Of a DNA stretch of 46,103 nucleotides, positions 25,567 through 30,456 are shown piece after piece. The translations under genes and the position numbers were made by a program. The DNA is taken from positions 1 through 46,103 of the IMG/VR virus record IMGVR_UViG_3300020470_000031, one strand, 5' to 3'. The notes under the pieces were generated by a model that made no database searches, was not told where the DNA came from, and was given only the letters and a program-made list of their open reading frames with translations. This DNA is from a virus. Each line of letters opens with the position of its first letter. Position 1 is the stretch's first letter.

Positions 25567-25680
25567 TTAGTCCCGCCATCCTTCACGCATGGGATGTCGC
25601 ACCCATGCGGGAGTATTGGGTCGGTGACTAAGGCCACCCCAACCGTCTGCGTCAGCGATGTTATTCAGCACGTTACGCAT
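25567..25680 (-). CDS. 37-aa hypothetical peptide
   Basis: MRNVLNNIADADGWGG... ends MREGWRD. The ribosome site GGAG is 7 nt before the ATG. It is the first ORF after the promoter at 25766-25794 and precedes the five-tRNA cluster. A hairpin region (25704-25755) forms its leader. Unknown function; could be a leader peptide. Confidence 0.5.
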   Translation of the reverse strand: MRNVLNNIADADGWGGLSHRPNTPAWVRHPMREGWRD

Positions 25681-25703
25681 TTTCTAACTCCAATAGGTTG
25701 GTT

Positions 25704-25755
25704 GGGCCGAAGGTGGTTCACCGCGATCATGAAGGAGATTGAGGTCCTTCGGCCC
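25704..25755 (-). promoter_or_regulatory. Leader hairpin between promoter and tRNA cluster
   Basis: GGGCCGAAGG and CCTTCGGCCC form a perfect 10-bp stem closing a 32-nt loop. It begins about 5 nt after the expected transcription start of the promoter at 25766-25794, so the 5' end of this transcript is structured. Confidence 0.55.
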
Positions 25756-25765
25756 GATGGATGAT

Positions 25766-25794
25766 CATATAGACGAGCTATTTTTTCTTGTCAA
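25766..25794 (-). promoter_or_regulatory. Sigma70-type promoter, TTGACA-N17-TATATG
   Basis: TTGACA at 25789-25794, exact 17-nt spacer, TATATG at 25766-25771. The spacer ends GCTCGTC, nearly the same as the promoter at 28923-28951 (CCTCGTC). It should transcribe the 37-aa ORF, five tRNAs and possibly rtcB. Confidence 0.85.
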
Positions 25795-26065
25795 GCCACT
25801 TCTTGATGGCCTCTTCCGCTACCTCTTCCAAACCAGCGCCACCATTGTACCAATACAACAGAAGCTGAGGCTTTTCCGAAGGAGGAACTACGGCGGCGAA
25901 CCCGTAGGAGTCTACTGTCAGTAGGGATTCTATGCTGTAGTAGTCTCCCCCGACGGCTACAAGGGTCAGGTTCAGACGTTCACCAGCTTCGTAGGCATCC
26001 TCATCTTCGAGAAGCTCTCCTTCAAACTTGGTGAAGGTCCCATAGAAGAATTCCATTTCACTCAT
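25778..26065 (-). CDS. Hypothetical protein
   Basis: 95 residues, acidic N-terminal half, Lys-rich C-terminus (EEAIKKWLDKKK). Its stop lies within the downstream promoter spacer. It overlaps the phosphoesterase gene by 8 nt. No family recognised. Confidence 0.65.
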   Translation of the reverse strand: MSEMEFFYGTFTKFEGELLEDEDAYEAGERLNLTLVAVGGDYYSIESLLTVDSYGFAAVVPPSEKPQLLLYWYNGGAGLEEVAEEAIKKWLDKKK

Positions 26066-26591
26066 TGATAATCTCCATCAAATCGACAGGCTTGAAGTCC
26101 GTCTGTTCCAGACTTACGCAGCGATAGCGTTCGTCGGGACATTTCAAATCCTCAGGAAGGAGGTAATCCCCATCCTGATACCTGTCATCTACCTGCACTT
26201 GATACTCATGCAGGTGACCATGTACATTAAGCTTCCAGCGCCCCATGCTCTGGGGATGGATCGGAATGTGAGACATGATCAGGTCGTGCTTCGGCTTCAC
26301 GATGTAAGCTCTTATGTCCTCGAAGTGAGGGAGATAGTCTTTGAGCTTGAAGATATCGTGATTCCCTTTTACTAGTACCTTCTTTCCGTTGCATCGTGAT
26401 ATGGTTCCTACGTGTCTGCGGTTCATGCACAAGTCTCCGAGGACGTACACACGGTCCTGCGGAGCTACAAGGCTGTTCCAGTTTTCGATGATTGCTTCGT
26501 CGTGTTCTTCAATCGTATCCCACGGTCGAAGCTTTGCCATTAGTTGGTGGCCGAAGTGCGTGTCAGCCGTGACCCACGTTCGCTTTGACAT
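26058..26591 (-). CDS. Calcineurin-like metallophosphoesterase
   Basis: 177 residues with the metal-binding set WVTADTHFGH (D10, H12), VYVLGDLC, VKGNHD, MSHIPIH and NVHGHLHE. This is a compact YfcE/phage-type phosphoesterase. Possible substrates include cyclic nucleotides or RNA 2',3'-cyclic phosphates; none can be chosen from sequence. It lies in the tRNA region, so a role in RNA end processing is a possibility only. Confidence 0.85.
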   Translation of the reverse strand: MSKRTWVTADTHFGHQLMAKLRPWDTIEEHDEAIIENWNSLVAPQDRVYVLGDLCMNRRHVGTISRCNGKKVLVKGNHDIFKLKDYLPHFEDIRAYIVKPKHDLIMSHIPIHPQSMGRWKLNVHGHLHEYQVQVDDRYQDGDYLLPEDLKCPDERYRCVSLEQTDFKPVDLMEIINE

Positions 26592-26937
26592 TTAGATTTC
26601 CTTTCGCCTCTGCCAAGAGTTGGTCGTGCATCTGCTTGGCGGTGCTGTTGTGCCACTCCTTCATAGCACTGTAGCCCTCTTCAAATGCTGCCTTGAGCAT
26701 CAGGGCCTGTTGCTTGAGTTTTGTATCGTTTCTCATGCTGCTTTCCTTGAAATGATCGTCAAACCAAAATATACCACACCAACCGAGCCTGTCTGCACCT
26801 TTCTCAGAAGTTCCGAAGTGAATGAACCCGCAGCTGCGCCCTGCTTCTGGCTTATCACTAGTTTCCGCGTCGTAACAATAGACTCTGCCATACTTAGGAT
26901 GATAGAACCACCCCGGAATTTTTTCATGAAGTTTCAT
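26563..26937 (-). CDS. Hypothetical protein
   Basis: 124 residues; aromatic N-terminal half (IPGWFYHPKYGRVYCYDAE) and helical C-terminal half. The start overlaps the previous gene's stop (TGATG) and the end overlaps the phosphoesterase start by 29 nt. Family unknown. Confidence 0.7.
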   Translation of the reverse strand: MKLHEKIPGWFYHPKYGRVYCYDAETSDKPEAGRSCGFIHFGTSEKGADRLGWCGIFWFDDHFKESSMRNDTKLKQQALMLKAAFEEGYSAMKEWHNSTAKQMHDQLLAEAKGNLNVKANVGHG

Positions 26938-27104
26938 CAGACTTCCTTTCTAGGCTCAAGAGTGTAGGTGCCATCACCGTTGTCGGTCCAAGTCACACTC
27001 TTCATTTCGCCCCACTCTTCAACAAGTTCAAGAGGCAGACGCAGATACGGCATACCATCTGCGTCCTTGTCTACCCATTGGCTATAATGTGGTCCTTGTC
27101 TCAT
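26937..27104 (-). CDS. 55-aa hypothetical protein
   Basis: MRQGPHYSQWVDKDADGMPY... ends TYTLEPRKEV. The ribosome site AAAGGAAA precedes the ATG, and the stop overlaps the next ATG by 1 nt (TGATG). The LRLPLELVEEWG stretch looks like a SpoVT/AbrB-type strand-helix, but this is weak. Confidence 0.65.
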   Translation of the reverse strand: MRQGPHYSQWVDKDADGMPYLRLPLELVEEWGEMKSVTWTDNGDGTYTLEPRKEV

Positions 27105-27161
27105 AACTTTTTCCTTTCTGAAACTCGACCCAAAATCTTCTGAAAAATTTTAGCAAAAATC

Positions 27162-27236
27162 TGGATGCCCCTGCTGGATTCGAACCAGCGTTAAGAGCTT
27201 CAAAGGCTCCGGTCCTACCACTAGACGAAGGGGGCA
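27162..27236 (-). tRNA. tRNA-Gln(TTG)
   Basis: T1-A72 as in Gln tRNAs, loop CTTTGAA, T-arm GCTGG-TTCGAAT-CCAGC, encoded CCA; position 7-66 is a C:A mismatch. Confidence 0.9.
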
Positions 27237-27241
27237 GTAAT

Positions 27242-27316
27242 TGGATGCCCGCCAAGGGTTCGAACCTTGAATAGCTGATTCAGAGTCAACCGTGTTACCA
27301 GTTACACCAACGGGCA
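27242..27316 (-). tRNA. tRNA-Gln(CTG)
   Basis: Acceptor TGCCCGT/GCGGGCA, T73, encoded CCA; anticodon arm GTTGA-CTCTGAA-TCAGC. Acceptor and discriminator resemble tRNA-Gln(TTG), suggesting duplication. Confidence 0.92.
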
Positions 27317-27319
27317 TTA

Positions 27320-27396
27320 TGGTCCTCCGGGTGAGATTCGAACTCACGATCTACCTCTTATGAGGAGGCAGCTTTCGACCGCTAAGCTACCGGAGA
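27320..27396 (-). tRNA. tRNA-Met(CAT) or Ile2(CAT)
   Basis: Acceptor TCTCCGG/CCGGAGG (T1:G72 wobble), A73, encoded CCA; anticodon arm GCCTC-CTCATAA-GAGGT. The CAT anticodon could be elongator Met or lysidine-modified Ile. Confidence 0.88.
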
Positions 27397-27399
27397 GTC

Positions 27400-27475
27400 T
27401 GGAGCGGATACCGAGATTCGAACTCGGACCATCAGCTTGGAAGGCTGTTATGCTGCCGTTAAACACCATACCCGC
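27400..27475 (-). tRNA. tRNA-Gly(TCC)
   Basis: Acceptor GCGGGTA/TATCCGC, T73, encoded CCA; loop CTTCCAA; T-arm CCGAG-TTCGAAT-CTCGG. Its 5' end abuts the stop of the HNH gene at 27476. Confidence 0.93.
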
Positions 27476-27841
27476 TCAATTTCTAACTTGCGAACGATAC
27501 CTAGTGTCTCTCTCATGAGTGACTCTTCGGTGACAGTTCGCACACCGTATCTCACACTTGGCTATTTCTTCCTTCACCTTTTTAAGTGACCTATAGAGGC
27601 TGGTAGCTCTAGCCATAGTAAACTTTTTCTCGCCCCGCACATGATCGAAGTCCAGAACTATTGGGTCGTCCTCCTCACAATCTACACAGGGATTATTGCT
27701 CTTATAGTCCCAGATAAACTGCTTCACCTTTAAGCGACCCTCTGCTCTCTCCTTATTAACTTTTTCTCTTCTGCTATCCTTATTCTTATGATACCAGTCT
27801 AATGCGGCTTGTCGCTGCTTCTCTTTATCTTTGTATGCCAT
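27476..27841 (-). CDS. HNH endonuclease inside the tRNA array
   Basis: 121 residues. Lys/Arg-rich N-terminus, then HNH zinc core NPCVDCEEDD, LDFDHVRGEKKF and EIRCANCHRRVTHER. Free-standing homing-type nuclease. The stop codon touches tRNA-Gly, so it shares a transcript with the four tRNAs downstream. Confidence 0.88.
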   Translation of the reverse strand: MAYKDKEKQRQAALDWYHKNKDSRREKVNKERAEGRLKVKQFIWDYKSNNPCVDCEEDDPIVLDFDHVRGEKKFTMARATSLYRSLKKVKEEIAKCEIRCANCHRRVTHERDTRYRSQVRN

Positions 27842-27847
27842 GCAATT

Positions 27848-27876
27848 GCATTACAATAAGTTCTAGTCTCAGTCAA
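27848..27876 (-). promoter_or_regulatory. Promoter of the HNH gene and tRNA-Gly/Met/Gln cluster
   Basis: TTGACT (27871-27876), 17-nt spacer, TAATGC (27848-27853); ATG follows 6 nt later at 27841, so the mRNA is probably leaderless. A 10-bp palindrome TGCAATTGCA overlaps the start region. Confidence 0.5.
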
Positions 27877-27895
27877 GAGAACTTGAACTAAAACG

Positions 27896-27972
27896 TGGCG
27901 CGAACGAAGAGATTTGAACTCTCGTCTCCTCGCGTGACAGGCGAGTGCTTTAGGCCGCTAAGCTACGTTCGC
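27896..27972 (-). tRNA. tRNA-Asp(GTC)
   Basis: Acceptor GCGAACG/CGTTCGC, G73, encoded CCA; anticodon arm CTCGC-CTGTCAC-GCGAG. Confidence 0.94.
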
Positions 27973-27978
27973 AAAACT

Positions 27979-28053
27979 TGGTGGATCGTCAGGGATTCGA
28001 ACCCTGACTTTCGGCTTGCAACACCGACGTGCTCCCGTTAACACTAACAACCC
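27979..28053 (-). tRNA. tRNA-Ala(TGC)
   Basis: Acceptor GGGTTGT/ACGATCC with the Ala identity pair G3:T70, A73, encoded CCA; anticodon arm TCGGT-GTTGCAA-GCCGA. Confidence 0.93.
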
Positions 28054-28060
28054 ACTATTC

Positions 28061-28136
28061 TGGCGCGGAAAGATGGAATCGAACCACCGACACGCGAGGC
28101 TTCAACTCGCTGCTCTACACACTGAGCTACTTCCGC
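28061..28136 (-). tRNA. tRNA-Phe(GAA)
   Basis: Acceptor GCGGAAG/TTTCCGC, encoded CCA; anticodon arm GCGAG-TTGAAGC-CTCGC. Discriminator is G73 rather than the usual A73. Confidence 0.92.
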
Positions 28137-28139
28137 AAT

Positions 28140-28310
28140 TCAAATACTTAAATCTATCTCTGTCCCATTTCCATCTTCAATATCTTTTTTAACTTTAGCT
28201 ACCATTCGCAGCAGCTCTATCTTCGAGAGTTTATGCCCCTCTGGTCCTAGAGTGACGTGAATGTATTCACCCTGCCTCTTGCGAACGACTACTGTGTCCA
28301 TGTCTGCCAT
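28140..28310 (-). CDS. 56-aa hypothetical protein within the tRNA cluster
   Basis: MADMDTVVVRKRQGEYIHVT... ends TEIDLSI. AGGAGACC lies just before the ATG, and the stop is 4 nt from tRNA-Phe. Basic N-terminal beta stretch, helical middle (KLSKIELLRMVAKVKKDI). Unknown. Confidence 0.65.
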   Translation of the reverse strand: MADMDTVVVRKRQGEYIHVTLGPEGHKLSKIELLRMVAKVKKDIEDGNGTEIDLSI

Positions 28311-28324
28311 AACGGTCTCCTAAT

Positions 28325-28399
28325 TGGTGCCGGATCAAGGACTTGAACCCTGTTCTTCTGCTTACAAGGCAGCTGCATCACCATTATTGCTCATCCGGC
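28325..28399 (-). tRNA. tRNA-Thr(TGT)
   Basis: Acceptor GCCGGAT/ATCCGGC, A73, encoded CCA; loop CTTGTAA; T-arm CAGGG-TTCAAGT-CCTTG. Confidence 0.93.
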
Positions 28400-28407
28400 A
28401 TTAAACT

Positions 28408-28488
28408 TGGAGCGCCCGGCAGGACTCGAACCCGCATCTTCCTCCAGTTACCTTACTCTTCGTTCGTAGCGAAGGTGGTTACGGACGC
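28408..28488 (-). tRNA. tRNA-Arg(ACG) lacking a recognisable D-arm
   Basis: Acceptor GCGTCCG/CGGGCGC, T73, encoded CCA, T-arm GCGGG-TTCGAGT-CCTGC and anticodon arm CTTCG-CTACGAA-CGAAG are all good. But only 7 nt (TAACCAC) separate acceptor and anticodon stems, and 22 nt lie between the anticodon and T stems. tRNA-Arg(TCT) at 29863 has the same plan. Confidence 0.7.
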
Positions 28489-28495
28489 ATTAAAC

Positions 28496-28570
28496 TGGTA
28501 GCCACTGAGAGATTTGAACTCCCGACGCCCTGCGTGTAAAACAGGCGCTCTACCCCTGAGCTAAGCGGCT
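28496..28570 (-). tRNA. tRNA-Val(TAC)
   Basis: Acceptor AGCCGCT/AGTGGCT, A73, encoded CCA; anticodon arm CCTGT-TTTACAC-GCAGG. Confidence 0.93.
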
Positions 28571-28575
28571 ATGTT

Positions 28576-28653
28576 TGGTCGTCCCAGAGGGATTCGAACC
28601 CCCGACACAGCGATTATCGGTCGCTTGCTCTGGCCAGACTGAGCTATGGGACA
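28576..28653 (-). tRNA. tRNA-Ile(GAT) with C33
   Basis: Acceptor TGTCCCA/TGGGACG (T1:G72), A73, encoded CCA. Anticodon arm AGCGA-CCGATAA-TCGCT: the residue before the anticodon is C, not the nearly universal T33. Confidence 0.88.
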
Positions 28654-28684
28654 CTGAAACTCTTTTACTCTCCTATTTAATTCT

Positions 28685-28759
28685 TGGTCCCCCCGAGGGG
28701 AATCGAACCCCTATTCCAACATTGAAAGTGTCGTGTCTTAGCCATTAGACGACGGGGAG
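28685..28759 (-). tRNA. tRNA-Glu(TTC)
   Basis: Acceptor CTCCCCG/CGGGGGG, A73, encoded CCA; anticodon arm CGACA-CTTTCAA-TGTTG. First tRNA after the promoter at 28923. Confidence 0.92.
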
Positions 28760-28823
28760 TCATCTACTGCCAAGAACAAACTTCAATTGTGGATTGAGGG
28801 TGTTGTTACTTAGACTAGTAGAT

Positions 28824-28913
28824 TCAGGCTTGCTGAATCTCTCGTTCGCGCACGACGACGCCACCGCGTGTCGCGGCTCCGGTCATATCAATAAAGGCGA
28901 ACTGGCTAGTCAT
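28824..28913 (-). CDS. Possible 29-aa leader peptide
   Basis: MTSQFAFIDMTGAATRGG... ends REREIQQA. The ATG lies 9 nt after the -10 box of the promoter at 28923, so it could be read from a nearly leaderless transcript; no ribosome site is seen. A hairpin GATTCAG-CAAGC-CTGAATC covers its stop. The rest of 28760-28922 shows nothing else. Confidence 0.3.
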   Translation of the reverse strand: MTSQFAFIDMTGAATRGGVVVREREIQQA

Positions 28914-28922
28914 AGTCTGGTC

Positions 28923-28951
28923 CATATAGACGAGGTTTAATCGTCTGTCAA
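28923..28951 (-). promoter_or_regulatory. Sigma70-type promoter, TTGACA-N17-TATATG
   Basis: TTGACA at 28946-28951, 17-nt spacer ending CCTCGTC, TATATG at 28923-28928. It should drive the tRNA-Glu to tRNA-Asp cluster. Confidence 0.85.
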
Positions 28952-29098
28952 TAGCCTAAAATCCTCTTCAGGATATTTTTTAATGTGCGCTTCGGCCTCG
29001 GTCAGAGATTCAAAGCCTTGAGTGAGCCTTCGGTTACTGTCGCATATAGTCCTGTAGGGCATCAAGGCCCATGCTGGGATAACATTGTTCCAACTCAT
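28937..29098 (-). CDS. 53-aa hypothetical protein
   Basis: From the ATG at 29098 (AAAGGA upstream): MSWNNVIPAWALMPYRTICD... ends EDFRLLTDD. It contains a segment like SPOR/short DUF strands (GFESLTEAEAHIKKYPEEDFRLL). It follows tRNA-Cys by 21 nt. Unknown. Confidence 0.6.
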   Translation of the reverse strand: MSWNNVIPAWALMPYRTICDSNRRLTQGFESLTEAEAHIKKYPEEDFRLLTDD

Positions 29099-29119
29099 GA
29101 TTTTCCTTTCCAAAAATAG

Positions 29120-29196
29120 TGGAGCGCCGAGTCGGGATCGAACCGACATGTTCCAGCTTTGCAGGCTGGCGCGATTTCCAAATCCGCCACCGACGC
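29120..29196 (-). tRNA. tRNA-Cys(GCA)
   Basis: Acceptor GCGTCGG/TCGGCGC, T73 (the Cys identity base), encoded CCA; anticodon arm CCAGC-CTGCAAA-GCTGG. Confidence 0.93.
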
Positions 29197-29206
29197 TTAG
29201 TTTAAC

Positions 29207-29283
29207 TGGTAGACCTGTCGGGACTCGAACCCGAATCTCTCAACTTAAAAGGATGGCGCACTCACCTATTGTGCTACAGGTCT
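29207..29283 (-). tRNA. tRNA-Lys(TTT)
   Basis: Acceptor AGACCTG/CAGGTCT, A73, encoded CCA; loop CTTTTAA. The anticodon stem CCATC/GTTGA has two mismatches (27:43 C:A and 30:40 T:T), unusual for a functional tRNA. Confidence 0.85.
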
Positions 29284-29285
29284 AC

Positions 29286-29361
29286 GGTTGTCCCGATGGG
29301 ATTCGAACCCATGTCTCGTCCCTTATGAGGGGAGGGCACTAGACCACTGTGCTACGGGACG
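29286..29361 (-). tRNA. tRNA-Met/Ile2(CAT) with C1:A72 mismatch
   Basis: Acceptor CGTCCCG/CGGGACA, A73, anticodon arm CTCCC-CTCATAA-GGGAC, T-arm ATGGG-TTCGAAT-CCCAT. The 3' end reads ACC-G, so CCA is not fully encoded. Its first 23 nt overlap the 3' end of the HNH ORF at 29339-29743. Confidence 0.82.
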
Positions 29362-29743
29362 CTCGTTTATAGTTCTTATGGTATTCGTTATTCGCCTTTC
29401 GGCACAAATCGCATTTACAATGCCGGTAACCCGAAAGCGTACCGTGTCTCCACCGCTGTAATCCTTTCTCATGGATTGACTTAGTTTCATGGCAATATCG
29501 GCAACGTAGGACACATTTCTCTATCTCTCTCGCTAACCTATCATTGGCCATTGAAGAGAAGGCTTTAGCTATGTCAAAGCTCTTCGAGGTTCTATCCTCA
29601 TGATCAAATTCCAGATCGTCTTTAGAGTTACAGTCTATGCATTGCCCACCCAGCTTTTCAATAGCTTCCGATCTACGACGATGATACCGCTTCAACATAT
29701 AGTCAGCCATGTAGGCGTTATATTCTTCTCGGGTCTTTTTCAT
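29339..29743 (-). CDS. HNH endonuclease overlapping a tRNA
   Basis: 134 residues. Zinc HNH core: GGQCIDCNSKDDLEFDHEDRTSKSF and VLRCRYCHETKS, then a second Cys pair HCKCDLCRKAN. Basic throughout. Its C-terminal codons (SRSTVV) run into tRNA-Met. Same family style as the HNH at 27476, but with an extra zinc knuckle. Confidence 0.85.
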   Translation of the reverse strand: MKKTREEYNAYMADYMLKRYHRRRSEAIEKLGGQCIDCNSKDDLEFDHEDRTSKSFDIAKAFSSMANDRLAREIEKCVLRCRYCHETKSIHEKGLQRWRHGTLSGYRHCKCDLCRKANNEYHKNYKRASRSTVV

Positions 29744-29750
29744 AGTAAAG

Positions 29751-29779
29751 CATATAGATTTTTAATTTTAGATTGTCAA
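29751..29779 (-). promoter_or_regulatory. Promoter TTGACA-N17-TATATG of the HNH gene
   Basis: TTGACA at 29774-29779, 17-nt spacer, TATATG at 29751-29756. The HNH ATG is 7 nt beyond the -10 box, at about the expected +1, so the mRNA is probably leaderless. Confidence 0.85.
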
Positions 29780-29782
29780 GAG

Positions 29783-29858
29783 TGGTAGACCCATCCGGAC
29801 TTGAACCGGAATCTCGCTGATTAAGAGTCAGGCGCACGACCAATTGTGCTATGGGTCT
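29783..29858 (-). tRNA. tRNA-Lys(CTT)
   Basis: Acceptor AGACCCA/TGGGTCT, A73, encoded CCA; anticodon arm CCTGA-CTCTTAA-TCAGC (27:43 C:C mismatch). Closely related to tRNA-Lys(TTT) in acceptor and D-arm. Confidence 0.92.
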
Positions 29859-29862
29859 AAAC

Positions 29863-29944
29863 TGGAACCCCGAGTGGGATTCGAACCCACATTTTCAACT
29901 CCATTACCGATAATAGGGTAGAAGCCTAAACGGGTTATCGGGGT
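29863..29944 (-). tRNA. tRNA-Arg(TCT) lacking a recognisable D-arm
   Basis: Acceptor ACCCCGA/TCGGGGT, T73, encoded CCA, T-arm GTGGG-TTCGAAT-CCCAC, anticodon arm TTAGG-CTTCTAC-CCTAT. Only 8 nt (TAACCCGT) precede the anticodon stem, and 22 nt containing GGTAATGGAG follow it, as in tRNA-Arg(ACG). Confidence 0.68.
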
Positions 29945-29950
29945 TCATAC

Positions 29951-30319
29951 TTATTCTTTTTCTAGCTCTTCAAGCTGCTGCCTGAGGCGTTCTTTCTTCC
30001 TCTGTTTCTCTTCCTCTGACTTCTTCTTTTCCTCAGCCTGAGACTTCTCGAAGTCCTCCTTAATTCTCTGACTACGGAGCGTCTCGTCCCTAACAAACAG
30101 TTCTATTGGAATTTGGACATCTTCGTAGTTGTAACAGGACCTAGCGGAGGTATCGTTTCTAACAGTAACATGGTGCCCGTATTCCTCCCAAGACTCCACC
30201 CCGTAGGCAGTATGCCACCCACGGATGGCGTAGTATTCATTAAATACCTGTTCAACAAGCTCGTCCGTCAGGAAATTATCATCGACCTCTCCTGTTCCGT
30301 GACACGTAGGACAGTCCAT
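29951..30319 (-). CDS. Zinc-knuckle coiled-coil protein
   Basis: From the ATG at 30319 (GGAGG 6 nt upstream), 122 residues. The N-terminus MDCPTCHGTGEVDDN is a DnaJ-type CxxC half-finger; the last 50 residues are a Lys/Glu coiled coil (KKKSEEEKQRKKERLRQQ). Function unknown. The 50-bp palindrome lies 28-77 nt upstream. Confidence 0.7.
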   Translation of the reverse strand: MDCPTCHGTGEVDDNFLTDELVEQVFNEYYAIRGWHTAYGVESWEEYGHHVTVRNDTSARSCYNYEDVQIPIELFVRDETLRSQRIKEDFEKSQAEEKKKSEEEKQRKKERLRQQLEELEKE

Positions 30320-30346
30320 TTTTACCTCCACTCTAATTTTTGATAC

Positions 30347-30396
30347 TACATGACATATCATGTGTAATTGCGCAATTAGACCTGATATGTCATGTA
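30347..30396. repeat. 50-bp near-perfect palindrome
   Basis: Outer arms TACATGACATATCA (30347-30360) and TGATATGTCATGTA (30383-30396) and a central palindrome TAATTGCGCAATTA (30365-30378) share one centre. Of 25 base pairs only two fail to match. It lies between the terminator of the outer-membrane gene and the gene starting at 30319; it may be an operator, cruciform or processing site. Confidence 0.95.
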
Positions 30397-30409
30397 TGCT
30401 GAAACAAGA

Positions 30410-30433
30410 AAGGGGCCGCAATCGCGACCCCTT
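30410..30433 (-). terminator. Rho-independent terminator of the outer-membrane barrel gene
   Basis: AAGGGG-TCGC and GCGG-CCCCTT stem with a GATT loop, followed on the minus strand by TCTTGTTTC. Just after the stop at 30457. Confidence 0.75.
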
Positions 30434-30456
30434 CCCACACACAAGTCGTTGCCGAC

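Noticed and set aside
28408-28488. Class II (Ser/Leu/Tyr) tRNA with a long variable arm
   Set aside because: No Ser, Leu or Tyr anticodon falls in a stem-supported loop; CTACGAA (Arg ACG) does.
29207-29283. Suppressor tRNA reading TAA (anticodon TTA)
   Set aside because: Shifting the loop destroys the stem; loop CTTTTAA with Lys TTT is the consistent reading.
30347-30396. Simple rho-independent terminator
   Set aside because: The outer-membrane gene already has a terminator at 30410-30433, and the palindrome is AT-rich without a T run.
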